Source: Trebonia kvetii
GTDB lineage: Bacteria > Actinomycetota > Actinomycetes > Streptosporangiales > Streptosporangiaceae
Direction: 5' to 3'
Length of the DNA stretch: 64,000 nucleotides
Assembly (NCBI RefSeq): GCF_007827045.1
Contig: NZ_RPFW01000004.1
Span: 862,792-926,791, forward strand
In this document: in pieces, positions 44,870-53,934 of the stretch
Layout: each line of letters starts with the position of its first letter
Numbering within the stretch: the stretch's first letter is position 1
Program-made: the position numbers and the translations under genes
Notes under the pieces: generated by a model
The model's database searches: none
The model's input: only the letters and a program-made list of their open reading frames with translations
What the model was told of the DNA's origin: nothing

Positions 44870-45547
44870 GTGGCCGAGCTGGCCGTCACGGGTGTGGACG
44901 CCTGCGCGCGGGGCTGGGTGGCGGTCACGCTCGGCCCCGGCGAGGACGTCCGCATCGCCGTGGCGGCCACGCTCGACGGCCTGCCGCTGACCGGCGTGAC
45001 CGGGATCGACATGCCTCTCGGCCTGCTCGCGGCCGGCTGGCGGGACGCCGACGTGCTGGCGCGGCGGGCGCTCGGCCGACGCGGCGTGACCGTCTTCGCG
45101 ATCCCGCCGCGCCCGGTCTGGGAATGCGAGAGCTACGCCGAGGCGGGCGGCGTGTGCCGCGAGCTGACCGGCAAGAGCTTCTCCGTGCAGGCCTGGGGCC
45201 TGCGCGGGAAGATGGCCGAGGCCGACGCGTACCGCCGCCGCGCGGCCGCGACGCCAGATGGTGTCCGGCTGTACGAGGTGCATCCCGAGCTGGCCTTCGC
45301 GGCCCTGGCCGGTGCTCCGCTTCCCGACAGCAAGCACACCGCGGCCGGACTCGCCGCCCGCCGGGATCTGCTCGCGCGAGCAGGGATCGCCGTCCCCCTG
45401 CGGGTGGCTGGCGCCGCAGCGGACGACCTGCTCGACGCGGCCGCCGTCGCCTGGTCGGCCCGGCGCATCGCCGCAGGCCAGGCCGTCGTGCTCGCCAACC
45501 AGGCACAGCGCGCCGACGACGGCACCGAGATCGCCATCCGCTACTGA
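44870..45547 (+). CDS. DUF429-family protein
   Basis: A 225-residue protein with the DUF429 pattern: GVDACARGWVAVTL at the start, GIDMPLGL with a conserved Asp, the RALGRRGVTVFAIPPRPV stretch, YEVHPELAFAAL and a late DDLLDAAAVAWSARR. The fold is predicted to be RNase H-like nuclease, but no activity is established. It follows rtcB by 3 nt, so they are probably one operon and it may act in RNA processing (inference). Confidence 0.88.
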   Translation: MAELAVTGVDACARGWVAVTLGPGEDVRIAVAATLDGLPLTGVTGIDMPLGLLAAGWRDADVLARRALGRRGVTVFAIPPRPVWECESYAEAGGVCRELTGKSFSVQAWGLRGKMAEADAYRRRAAATPDGVRLYEVHPELAFAALAGAPLPDSKHTAAGLAARRDLLARAGIAVPLRVAGAAADDLLDAAAVAWSARRIAAGQAVVLANQAQRADDGTEIAIRY

Positions 45548-45658
45548 GCAGGCCAGAGACACGCCCATGAATCGGCGTGGCTTAACTGAAAATGATCATA
45601 AATTCGTGTTAGTATTCGAGTAATAGATCTTGTAGCGCATTCACTGGAAGGAGCGTCG

Positions 45659-47560
45659 ATGGGCTGGCAGCCAGGTTCGGGAGGGACGAGTGACCAACCC
45701 GTCCCCGGATCTGGCCTGCCCGGACCTGGCACCCCCTCGCCGGCCGGCCCCGCACACGATCCGCGCACTCCGGGATTCGCCAAGGACGGCAAGTGGGACG
45801 CCAGCAGGCCGTCGGCGGCGCTCGCCGTCGCGCTGGAGGCGTCGTCAGGTGTTCAGTGGCGATGCCCAGGCGCGACCCGCGACGAGCTGCTCGGCATGCT
45901 GCGCCAGTGGCAGGCCCTGGAGTCGTGGGCCGCGGCGGGCAAGCTCGGCCTGCTGCGAGCGCTGATCCGCGACGACGACCAGCCACTGCCCGGCGGCGGC
46001 TATCACGGCAATCTGCCGGACGGCTGGACCAGGTCGCTCACCCATGAGGTGGCGCTTGCCCTGTCGATGCCCGCGGTATCGGCGGAACAGCAGATGTGGC
46101 TGGCCTGGAACCTGCAGGCCGTGCTCCCAGGCACCGGCGACCTGCTCGCCGCCGGAGAGCTCACCCTCGCGAAGGCACGGGCGGTCGACAAAGCCCTCGG
46201 CCAGCTCACCGACCAGGACGCGGCACGGGCCGAGGCGATCATCGCCCCCGACTTGCCAGGAAAGACCTACGGCCAGGTCGAGAAGCTCGCCGTACAGGCG
46301 GCGATCACGGTCGACCCGGAGTCGGCCACCCGCCGCCGCGAGGACGCCGAGCAGCACCGATGCCGGGTGCAGTTGTTCCGTGAGGACTCAGGTGCGGCGG
46401 CCCTGTCCGGCCGCGACATGCCTACCGACCAGACGCTGGCCGCCCACGCCAACGTCAGCGCCCGAGCCCAGCAGTACAAGGATTCCGGCGTCTTCGATGA
46501 CGACACGCGCATGGACCAGTTCCGTGTCACGGCCTACCTCGACCTGATCAACGAGATCTCCGCCGAGACGCGCATCGCCAGCCGGCACCTCGTCAGCATC
46601 GCCTACGCCGGTGAGGACAGCGGCCAAGGCGACGAAGGCCTGAGCGAGCATGACGGTCCGAAGGACGGCGACGACGCGGACGGCGATGACGGCCCAAGCG
46701 AAAACAGCGGCCCGGGCAACGACAGTGGCCCGGATAGCGGCGGTCCTCGCGGCGGCCATCCGTCCGGCGGCCGGCCATCCGGCGGTGCCTCCTCGCCTCC
46801 GCTGCGGCTGGCCGACCTCGTGATTCCGCTGGCCACGCTGCTTGGCCTGGCCGAGCGGCCTGGCGACGGCCACGGTCTCGGCCCGCTCGATCCAACTCTG
46901 TGCCGTGACCTGGCCGACGCGGCCGTCGCCAGCCCGCACAGTCGGCTCTGCGTGACGGTTACCGGTCCCGGAGGCATCGCCATCGGCCACGGCTGCGCGC
47001 GACAGAAAGCCGGCACCGTCCCAGCTGCCTTCGCGTCCCTGACCGCCCGGGTCAACCTCACCATCACCGCGGACCGCCTCGCCGAGTTGGCCGGGCCGCG
47101 AGGCGGGGCCGGGCCGCCGGACAGTTCGCCGTGGGCCTTTGCCCGGGCCGGTAACACCGGACCACCGGGCGGCCACGGCAAATGGACGCTGACCCTGCCC
47201 GACGGCAGGAGCCTCACCGTGGAACTCGAACCAGTGCCCACGCTCGACTGCGATCACCGGCACGAGTCGCACGCGTACCAGCCGAACGACAGGCTTCGTC
47301 ACCTGGTCCAGATCCGCGACGGCACCTGCACCTTCCCGGTGTGCTCACGGCACGCGAGAGAATCTGACTTTGAGCACGCGGTCCCATACGACAAGGGCGG
47401 CCGCACCTGTGGCTGCAACGCAGGTGCCCGCAGCAGAACCTGTCATCAGGTCAAGCAGTCTTCCGGCTGGACCGTCACCCAGACGCGCCCCGGCTGGCAT
47501 CAGTGGGAGACCCCCACAGGCCGGAGCTACGTGCAGGGCCCGAAGCGATACCCGGCCTGA
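45659..47560 (+). CDS. DUF222/HNH endonuclease-like protein (13E12 repeat family)
   Basis: A 633-residue protein of the actinobacterial 13E12/DUF222 group. The helical DUF222 part (about residues 60-290) includes MRQW-type and EVALALSMPAVSAEQQMWLA stretches. An Asp/Gly/Ser-rich linker (about 320-380) follows. The C-terminal HNH-like region has GTCTFPVCSRHARESDFEHAVPYD and a Cys-containing CGCNAGARSRTCH zinc knuckle. AAGGAG precedes ATG 45659, and an AT-rich stretch at 45580-45640 is a likely promoter. These genes multiply in actinobacterial genomes and their role is unknown. Confidence 0.88.
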   Translation: MGWQPGSGGTSDQPVPGSGLPGPGTPSPAGPAHDPRTPGFAKDGKWDASRPSAALAVALEASSGVQWRCPGATRDELLGMLRQWQALESWAAAGKLGLLRALIRDDDQPLPGGGYHGNLPDGWTRSLTHEVALALSMPAVSAEQQMWLAWNLQAVLPGTGDLLAAGELTLAKARAVDKALGQLTDQDAARAEAIIAPDLPGKTYGQVEKLAVQAAITVDPESATRRREDAEQHRCRVQLFREDSGAAALSGRDMPTDQTLAAHANVSARAQQYKDSGVFDDDTRMDQFRVTAYLDLINEISAETRIASRHLVSIAYAGEDSGQGDEGLSEHDGPKDGDDADGDDGPSENSGPGNDSGPDSGGPRGGHPSGGRPSGGASSPPLRLADLVIPLATLLGLAERPGDGHGLGPLDPTLCRDLADAAVASPHSRLCVTVTGPGGIAIGHGCARQKAGTVPAAFASLTARVNLTITADRLAELAGPRGGAGPPDSSPWAFARAGNTGPPGGHGKWTLTLPDGRSLTVELEPVPTLDCDHRHESHAYQPNDRLRHLVQIRDGTCTFPVCSRHARESDFEHAVPYDKGGRTCGCNAGARSRTCHQVKQSSGWTVTQTRPGWHQWETPTGRSYVQGPKRYPA

Positions 47561-47588
47561 CGCTACCGGATTCCGCCGGTCCGGCAGG

Positions 47589-47822
47589 CTACTCGGCCGC
47601 GGTGTCCTGCGAGGTGTGCAGCTGCTCCTGAATCGTGGTCAGCACCGGCACGACAAGCGACTGGAGCAGCGCGTACGCCGCCACCCCCGCCGCGAGCACC
47701 GCGAACGTCACTCTGTGGTCCCCGCGCTCGCGGCTCCGCCCCATCCGCGTCTCCAGTCGGCAAGACTCAGCGATCCGCTGGAAAAGAGAAAACCCTTTAT
47801 TCCGAACGGTTGCGTGTTTCAC
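47589..47822 (-). pseudogene. MFS transporter remnant (first helix only)
   Basis: The 77-codon frame has the start of a DHA2-type MFS protein: VTFAVLAAGVAAYALLQSLVVPVLTTIQEQLHTSQ. The family would continue TVTWVLTAYLL, but here it stops after DTAAE. The 400 or more remaining residues are absent. The stretch 47823-48044 to its right contains no gene. Confidence 0.75.
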
Positions 47823-47979
47823 CTCACACCCAAGCCGGCACCCTCAAGCAGGGCCGCCTTGGCATGGTGGTCCGGGCCGCGATCAGCCCTCATGAGCCTC
47901 CGTGGCACGCTGTAGGTCACCGGCCTTTGTGGCTGCCCCAGTTGGAGTGCGACAGGGTTGTGGCCCGCCATCTTTCCAG

Positions 47980-47992
47980 ATTGTCAACAAAT
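47980..47992. promoter_or_regulatory. Possible GntR-type operator before the lig cluster
   Basis: ATTGTCAACAAAT contains TTGT-CA-ACAA, close to the yGTnnACr pattern of GntR-family sites. It lies about 55 bp before the ligI-like start in an AT-rich patch. No regulator gene is adjacent. Confidence 0.35.
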
Positions 47993-48044
47993 GCGGTACA
48001 AAAGAGGGCCTGCGCGCACGAGGACAAGAGGAACGCAACAGTCG

Positions 48045-48941
48045 ATGACTTCCACCTTCCAACCGGATGCTGACTGGCTCACCTACGTGGCCAACCCGCA
48101 CAAGCCGCGGTACAAGCTGCCACCGGGATCGGTCGACGCGCACTGCCATGTCTTCGGTCCCGGCGACGTCTTCCCCTACGCACCCGAACGGAAGTACACG
48201 CCGACCGACGCGCCCAAGGAAAAGCTGTTCGCGCTGCACGACTTCCTCGGCTTCGACCGCAGCGTCATCGTCCAGGCGACCTGCCACGGCGCGGACAACC
48301 GCGCCCTTGTCGACGCGCTGCGGGCAGCGGGGGAGAAGGCCCGCGGCGTAGCCACCATTCGCCCGGGTGTCACCCGCGACGAGCTCGCCGACATGCACGA
48401 GGCCGGCGTCCGCGGGGTCCGCTTCAACTTCGTCAGGCGGCTCGCCGACCCCAAGCCCGACGACTACTACCGAGGCCTCGTCGACCTCATCGCCGAATTC
48501 GGCTGGCACATCGTCATCTACTTCGAGGCGCCCGACCTGGAAGAGCGCTGGGACCTGTTCACCAGCCTGCCGACGACCATCGTCGTCGACCACATGGGGC
48601 GCCCCGACGTCACTAAGCCGATCGACGGCCCGGGATTCACGCCGTTCCAGCGGTTCATGCACGAGCACGAGAACGTCTGGGCCAAGCTGAGCGGCGCCGA
48701 GCGGCTCACCGTCGCGGGCCCGCCCGGGTACGACGATGTCGTGCCGTTCGCCCGCCACCTGGCGCAGGCATTCCCCGACCGGGTGATCTGGGGCACGGAC
48801 TGGCCGCACCCGAACATGAAGAGCTTCATGCCCGACGAGGGCGACCAGGTGGACCTCATCCCGCGGCTCGCCCCGACAGAAGACCTGCAGCGCAAGCTGC
48901 TCGTCGACAACCCCATGCGCCTGTACTGGGAGGCCTCATGA
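48045..48941 (+). CDS. ligI: 2-pyrone-4,6-dicarboxylate lactonase-like amidohydrolase
   Basis: Hydrolyses 2-pyrone-4,6-dicarboxylate to the open-chain acid in the protocatechuate 4,5-cleavage route. The 298-residue barrel has VDAHCHVFGP (metal or substrate His pair), RGVATIRPGVT, GVRGVRFNFVRRL, VVDHMGRPD and GTDWPHPN with the catalytic Asp. The assignment follows from LigI-like motifs plus the next three genes. ATG 48045 is chosen over the longer frame because GAGGAA lies upstream. Its stop overlaps the next start (ATGA). Confidence 0.9.
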   Translation: MTSTFQPDADWLTYVANPHKPRYKLPPGSVDAHCHVFGPGDVFPYAPERKYTPTDAPKEKLFALHDFLGFDRSVIVQATCHGADNRALVDALRAAGEKARGVATIRPGVTRDELADMHEAGVRGVRFNFVRRLADPKPDDYYRGLVDLIAEFGWHIVIYFEAPDLEERWDLFTSLPTTIVVDHMGRPDVTKPIDGPGFTPFQRFMHEHENVWAKLSGAERLTVAGPPGYDDVVPFARHLAQAFPDRVIWGTDWPHPNMKSFMPDEGDQVDLIPRLAPTEDLQRKLLVDNPMRLYWEAS

Positions 48942-49330
48942 CGTCATATACGGCGGAGTTCGACGATATCCCCGGGACCCGGGTGTTCACCGCCGAGCGC
49001 GCGAAAAAGGGCTACGAGCTGAACCAGTTCTGCATGAGCCTGATGAAGGAAGCCAACCGCGAGCGGTTCAAGGCCGACGAGCGCGCCTACCTCGACGAGA
49101 CGAAGATGTCGGAAGAGCAGAAGCGGGCCGTGCTCGACCGCGACTACAACACGATGATCGACCTCGGCGGTCAGATCTACTTCCTCGCGAAGATCTTCGC
49201 CACCGACGGGCTGAGCTACCTGCAGGCGGTCAGCACGATGACCGGAATGCCCACCGACGAGTACCAGCAGATGATGATCTCGGGCGGCCGCTCGCCGGAG
49301 GGCTGGCGCTCCATTAAGGACGGTAACTGA
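48938..49330 (+). CDS. ligA: Protocatechuate 4,5-dioxygenase alpha subunit
   Basis: The 130-residue product is a LigA-type helical small subunit: FDDIPGTRVFTAERAKKGYELN, NQFCMSLMKEANRERF, DRDYNTMIDLGGQIYFLAKI and the GMPTDEYQQMMISGGR end. It caps the active site of the extradiol dioxygenase. ATGA overlap with the gene before and 2 nt to the gene after show tight co-translation. Confidence 0.93.
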   Translation: MTSYTAEFDDIPGTRVFTAERAKKGYELNQFCMSLMKEANRERFKADERAYLDETKMSEEQKRAVLDRDYNTMIDLGGQIYFLAKIFATDGLSYLQAVSTMTGMPTDEYQQMMISGGRSPEGWRSIKDGN

Positions 49331-49332
49331 CC

Positions 49333-50184
49333 ATGGCTCGCATCACGCACGGGCTGACCACGAGTCACATCCCGGCCGTCGGTGCCACGATCGACCACGG
49401 CAGGACACAGGAACCGTACTGGAAGCCGCTGTTCGACGGCTACGAGTGGACCAAGGCCTGGGCGAAACAGAACGTCCCCGACGTCATCATCCTCGTCTAC
49501 AACGACCACGCGTCCGCGTTCACGCCGGAACTTGTGCCGACCTTCGCGCTCGGCTGCGCCGATGAGTTCCCGCCCGCCGACGAGGGGTACGGCCCGCGCC
49601 CGGTGCCCGTCGTGGCCGGCCGTGCCGATCTCGCGGCCCACATGGCAGAGGGCCTCATCCTGGACGAGTTCGACCTCACCCTGATGTACAAGATGGAGGT
49701 CGACCACGGCCTCACGGTGCCGCTCTCGCTTGTCTACGGCCAGCCGGACGCGTGGCCGGTCACGGTCATACCGCTCGCCGTGAACGTGGTGCAGTACCCG
49801 CCGCCGACGGCGCACCGCTGCTTCATGCTCGGCCAGGCGATCCGCCGCACGGTTGAGCGCTTCGACCAGGACCTCAACGTGCACATCTGGGGAACCGGCG
49901 GCATGAGCCACCAGCTGCAGGGACCGCGTGCCGGGTTCATCAACCAGACGTGGGACCATGCCTTCATGGACCAGCTCGTCAAGGACCCGAACGGGCTGTC
50001 CCAGCTGAAGCACCTGGAGTTCGTCCGCGAGGCGGGCGCGGAAGGCATCGAGCTCGTCATGTGGCTGATCATGCGCGGCGCCCTCGGCCCTGAGGCCCAG
50101 GAGCTGTACCGCTTCTACCACGTCCCCGGCTCCAACACCGCTGTCGGGCACCTGGTGCTGCAGTCCGTCGAAACCCCCGCTTAG
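49333..50184 (+). CDS. ligB: Protocatechuate 4,5-dioxygenase beta subunit
   Basis: A 283-residue class III extradiol dioxygenase that opens protocatechuate between carbons 4 and 5 with iron(II). It has the iron ligands His12 in TTSHIPA and His in YNDHAS, the active-site DHGLTVPLS, and WGTGGMSHQLQGPRAG as in LigB. Length is slightly below sphingomonad LigB. It is the catalytic core of this cluster. Confidence 0.94.
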   Translation: MARITHGLTTSHIPAVGATIDHGRTQEPYWKPLFDGYEWTKAWAKQNVPDVIILVYNDHASAFTPELVPTFALGCADEFPPADEGYGPRPVPVVAGRADLAAHMAEGLILDEFDLTLMYKMEVDHGLTVPLSLVYGQPDAWPVTVIPLAVNVVQYPPPTAHRCFMLGQAIRRTVERFDQDLNVHIWGTGGMSHQLQGPRAGFINQTWDHAFMDQLVKDPNGLSQLKHLEFVREAGAEGIELVMWLIMRGALGPEAQELYRFYHVPGSNTAVGHLVLQSVETPA

Positions 50185-50213
50185 CCAACACTGCCTAGGA
50201 GACACCGGCAAAA

Positions 50214-51164
50214 ATGAAGATCGCGCTCGCCGGAACCGGCGCCTTCGGCATCAAGCACCTCGACGGCCTGGCCAACATCGACGGCGTCACCGTCACCTCG
50301 GTCGTCAGCCGCCGCCTCGAACAGGCAGAAGAGGTCGCGAACAAGTACGGCATCGCGCACGCGGGCACCGACCTCGACGAGGTGCTCGCCCGCGACGACG
50401 TGGACGCCGTGATCCTTTGCACGCCGACCCAGATGCACGCCAGCCAGGCCATCGCCGCGATGCGGGCGGGCAAGCACGTGCAAGTGGAGATCCCGGTCGC
50501 CGACAGCTGGGCGGACGCGCAGGAGGTGCAGCGGGTCCAGCTGGAGACAGGCAAGGTCTGCATGGTCGGGCACACCCGCCGCTTCAACCCGAGCCACCAG
50601 TGGGTCCACCACCGCATCGCGGCCGGCGAGCTGGCTGTCCAGCAGATGGACGTGCAGACCTACTTCTTCCGCCGCTCCAACATGAACGCGGCGGGCAACC
50701 CGCGCAGCTGGACCGACCACCTGCTCTGGCACCATGCCGCGCACACCGTCGACCTGTTCCAGTACCAGACGGGCGAGCAGGCACAGCTCGCCTATGCCGT
50801 GCAGGGCCCGATCCACCCCGAGCTCGGCATCGCGATGGACATGGGCATCATCATGCGCACGCCGTCCGGCAAGGTCTGCACGCTGTCGCTGAGCTTCAAC
50901 AACGACGGCCCGCTCGGCACCTTCTTCCGCTACATCTGCGACAACGGCACCTACATCGCTCGCTACGACGACCTGGTCAACGGCCGCGAGGAGTTCATCG
51001 ACGTCTCTAAGGTCGACGTTTCAACCAACGGCATCGAGATCCAGGACCGCGAGTTCGTCGCGGCGATCCGCGAGGGGCGCGAGCCCAACTCGAGCATCGG
51101 CAGCGTCCTCGGCTGCTACCGGGTCCTCGGCGACCTGGAAAGGCAGCTCGACTCCCAGCAGTAA
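50214..51164 (+). CDS. ligC: 4-carboxy-2-hydroxymuconate-6-semialdehyde dehydrogenase
   Basis: A 316-residue Gfo/Idh/MocA-type NADP enzyme. The Rossmann motif is ALAGTGAFGIKHL, with ILCTPTQMHASQAIAAM and AGKHVQVEIPVADS. GHTRRFNPSHQW and SWTDHLLWHHAAHTVDLFQYQ are LigC-like. It oxidises the ring-opened semialdehyde (as hemiacetal) to 2-pyrone-4,6-dicarboxylate, the substrate of LigI. It follows ligB by 29 nt. Confidence 0.92.
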   Translation: MKIALAGTGAFGIKHLDGLANIDGVTVTSVVSRRLEQAEEVANKYGIAHAGTDLDEVLARDDVDAVILCTPTQMHASQAIAAMRAGKHVQVEIPVADSWADAQEVQRVQLETGKVCMVGHTRRFNPSHQWVHHRIAAGELAVQQMDVQTYFFRRSNMNAAGNPRSWTDHLLWHHAAHTVDLFQYQTGEQAQLAYAVQGPIHPELGIAMDMGIIMRTPSGKVCTLSLSFNNDGPLGTFFRYICDNGTYIARYDDLVNGREEFIDVSKVDVSTNGIEIQDREFVAAIREGREPNSSIGSVLGCYRVLGDLERQLDSQQ

Positions 51165-51174
51165 GAATTGGGGT

Positions 51175-51735
51175 ATGTCAGCTGTCGTCATCGGGGTGGT
51201 GGCCAGGACCGGATCGGCGGTCGCGTTCGCTCTTGGCGGCACAGCCGCGGTGCCGCTGTTCCTGGCGCGGGACGAGATCGACCTGGTAGCGCCCGGGCTG
51301 CCCGCGCAGCCGTACCACGCGGCGGCCGGCCTAGCCGCCGCCGCGGCCGAGTCACTGGTCGGCCGGGTGGAGCGCTGCGCCGAGGATGCCGCCGCGGCCG
51401 GGCTGCGCGCGCTGCTCGGCAAGGTCCCGGCTGCCGCACCAGACGCGGTGGCGGTGGTGACCAAGCCAGTGTCGGTACCCGATGACGTGGCGGGGGTGCT
51501 GCGCTCGCACGCCTGGATGCATGCGGCCGAGGGAGTCCTGTACCGCCGTGCGTTCCTCGCCGCGGCCAGCGAATGCGGGTGGCCGGCCGACGCCGTCGAG
51601 CAGTCCGCACTGCCGGCCGCGGAACAAGTCCTCGCCGACCTGGGTCAGGCGGCCGGCCGCCCCTGGCGTCGCACGGAGAAGGATGCCGCCCGCGCCGCCC
51701 TCGCCCTGCTGCCGCTGAGCCCGGCCAGCAAGTAG
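51175..51735 (+). CDS. Hypothetical protein after ligC
   Basis: An Ala-rich protein of 186 residues with no family I recognise. MSAVVIGVVARTGSAVAFALGG at the start looks like a Rossmann-type strand-turn-helix or weak hydrophobic segment, and the rest is helical (SHAWMHAAEGVLYRRAFLAAA). GGGG lies 4 nt before ATG 51175, 10 nt after ligC, so it is likely part of the lig operon. It may be an accessory protein. Confidence 0.7.
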   Translation: MSAVVIGVVARTGSAVAFALGGTAAVPLFLARDEIDLVAPGLPAQPYHAAAGLAAAAAESLVGRVERCAEDAAAAGLRALLGKVPAAAPDAVAVVTKPVSVPDDVAGVLRSHAWMHAAEGVLYRRAFLAAASECGWPADAVEQSALPAAEQVLADLGQAAGRPWRRTEKDAARAALALLPLSPASK

Positions 51736-51756
51736 CGATGAGAGAGCCTCGGCTGG

Positions 51757-52399
51757 CTATCGGAGTTGCGCGGGGTTCACGCCGGCCCCTCCCGACGCAC
51801 TGCTCGCATAGGCCGCGAGCGCGAACCTGAGCACCTCGATCGCTTCTTCGCCGCTCCACGAGAGGGGGCCGTCGCCGGTTCGGAGCCAGCGCAGCCAGTG
51901 CCGGCCCGAGTCGCGGAAGCTGCTCGCCCAGTCGTCATCGAGCGCGTGATATCCGCGCATCACGCCGTCGGCGTAGACCTCGAGGCTCGGTTGCTGGATG
52001 CCGCGGCCGGTGCATCGGTTGACCCGCGCGTAGCCCCTGCTGCCGGTGATCTCCCAGCGTTCGTCATTGGTGTAGTAATCGGATCGCAGGTACATGTCCA
52101 TCGCGAGGGTGATATCCCAGACGCCGCGGACGCGCGCCGTCGCCGTGTAGCGGAGCGGGCAGCAGCACCTCTACCGCGTCGACCTGAATGCCGCTTGACG
52201 CCAGCGCGGCGGCAGACGCGAACGTGCGGGCCGTCGGCCAGTCCGCCTGGCGCTGCGCCCGGCGTTCCTCGCTCGGGTCGACAAGCGCGACGACTTCGAC
52301 ATCGGGATTGCCTGCGTAAGCGCGAACGTTCAGGTCGTAGATCCGTCCAAGCCCGATAAACGCGGCCTTGACAGGGCGGTCGTACGGCACAAAGGTCAT
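51757..52399 (-). pseudogene. Gfo/Idh/MocA oxidoreductase with large internal deletion
   Basis: The start at 52399 gives MTFVPYDRPVKAAFIGLGRIYDLNV, a Rossmann domain that runs to VEVLLPAPLH near 52165. The C-terminal domain resumes in another frame near 52145 (VWDITLAMDMYLRSDYYTNDE) and ends NPAQLR at 51757. About 130 residues of the central NAD/substrate region are missing compared with the 340-390-residue family. No active enzyme is expected. Confidence 0.8.
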
Positions 52400-52521
52400 C
52401 ACGACACCTTGCCGTGAATGCCGTCCCCGCGCAATGACGGAGTTTCCCGCAACGGGTGGCAGTACGTGTAACCACCACCCGTTCCTCGTGATCTCGATCT
52501 TGACTTGAGGTGGGACGGGAC

Positions 52522-53874
52522 CTACAGCGACGCGAAGGCGTCCTCCAGGATGCCGAGGCCCTCCTCGAGCAGGTCCTCGCCGATGACGAGCGGCGGCAGG
52601 AACCGGAGCACGTTGCCGAACGTGCCGCAGGTCAGCACCAGCAGGCCGTGGGCGTGGCAGTAGGCGGCGACCGCGGCGGTGGACGCCGGGTCGGGCTCCA
52701 GGGTGCCGGGCTTGGTCAGCTCGATGGCGATCATCGCGCCGCGGCCGCGGACGTCGGCGATCGCCGGGTGGGTCTCGGCCAGCTTGCGCAGCCGGGGGAC
52801 CATGATCTCGCCGATCCGGCGTGCCTTGCCCGCCAGGTCCTGCGACTCCATGGTCTCGATCGAGCCCAGGGCGGCGGCGCAGGCGACGGGGTTGCCGCCG
52901 TAGGTGCCGCCGAGGCCGCCTGGGTGCACCGCGTCCATGATCTCGGCGCGGCCGGTCACCGCGGCGAGCGGCAGGCCGCCCGCGATGCCCTTGGCGGTGG
53001 TGACCAGGTCGGGCACGACGCCCTCGTGCTCGCTGGCGAACCAGTCGCCGGTGCGGCAGAAGCCGGACTGGATCTCGTCGGCGATGAAGACGATGCCGTT
53101 TTCCTTGCAGAAGTCGGCGAGGCCAGTCAGGAACCCGTCCGGCGGGACGATGAAGCCGCCCTCGCCCTGGATCGGCTCGATGATGACGGCGGCGACATTC
53201 TGCTCGCCGACCTGAGCGTGGATCAGCGACTTGACCACGCTGAGCGCCTCTGCCCTGCACGCCTCAGGGCCGTCGGGCCAGCGCAGCGGGTAGGCCATCG
53301 GCACCCGGTAGATCTCGCTGGCGAACGGGCCGAAGCCCTGCTTGTACGGCATGTTCTTGGCGGTGAGCGCCATCGTCAGGTTGGTGCGGCCGTGGTAGGC
53401 GTGGTCGAACGCGACGACGGCCTGCCTGCCGGTGTAGTGCCTGGCGATCTTAATGGCGTTCTCGACGGCCTCGGCGCCGGAGTTGAACAGCGCGGAACGC
53501 TTGGCGTGCGTGCCAGGTGTGTGCTTGGCGAGCGCCTCGCAGACCTCCACGTACCCCGCATACGGGGTGACCATGAAGCAGGTGTGCGTGAACTGGGCCA
53601 CCTGGGCCTGCACTCGGTCTACGACGGCGGCCGCCGCGTTGCCCACCGAGGTGACCGCGATGCCGGAGCCGAAGTCGATGAGGGAGTTGCCGTCCGCATC
53701 CAGGAGCACGCCACCGCCTGCCGCGGTGATGAAAACCGGCAGGGTGGTCGATACGCCGCGAGCGACGGTGCTGTTGCGGCGATCCATCAGCGCCCGCGAG
53801 GCGGGGCCGGGGATCTCGGTGACAAGGTTACGGCGTTGAGGCAGCTCAGGGCCGCCGACGGGAAGTGCGGTCAT
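52522..53874 (-). CDS. gabT: 4-aminobutyrate aminotransferase
   Basis: A 450-residue class III PLP transaminase. It has FNSGAEAVENAIKIAR, DHAYHGRTNLTMALT, EPIQGEGGFIVPP, ADEIQSGFCRTGDWFA and the PLP Lys in TTAKGIAGGLPL. These fit actinobacterial GabT, which moves the amino group of 4-aminobutyrate to 2-oxoglutarate. ATG 53874 lies 6 nt after TATCGT (complement of 53881-53886), so it is likely leaderless. It is divergent from pcaB, 60 bp away. Confidence 0.92.
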   Translation of the reverse strand: MTALPVGGPELPQRRNLVTEIPGPASRALMDRRNSTVARGVSTTLPVFITAAGGGVLLDADGNSLIDFGSGIAVTSVGNAAAAVVDRVQAQVAQFTHTCFMVTPYAGYVEVCEALAKHTPGTHAKRSALFNSGAEAVENAIKIARHYTGRQAVVAFDHAYHGRTNLTMALTAKNMPYKQGFGPFASEIYRVPMAYPLRWPDGPEACRAEALSVVKSLIHAQVGEQNVAAVIIEPIQGEGGFIVPPDGFLTGLADFCKENGIVFIADEIQSGFCRTGDWFASEHEGVVPDLVTTAKGIAGGLPLAAVTGRAEIMDAVHPGGLGGTYGGNPVACAAALGSIETMESQDLAGKARRIGEIMVPRLRKLAETHPAIADVRGRGAMIAIELTKPGTLEPDPASTAAVAAYCHAHGLLVLTCGTFGNVLRFLPPLVIGEDLLEEGLGILEDAFASL

Positions 53875-53934
53875 GTTCGGACGATAACATCCGGGCATGC
53901 CTGCTCAGAACGGCGGACCAGTAAAGGAACCAGT

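Noticed and set aside
44177..45568. 463-codon minus-strand frame opposite the intein end, rtcB end and DUF429 gene
   Set aside because: No family features; all three plus-strand coding regions are clear.
52510..53934. Upstream extension of the pcaB frame by 475 codons
   Set aside because: That part is antisense to gabT, whose product is unmistakable; the AAAGGA site at 53924 marks the true start.
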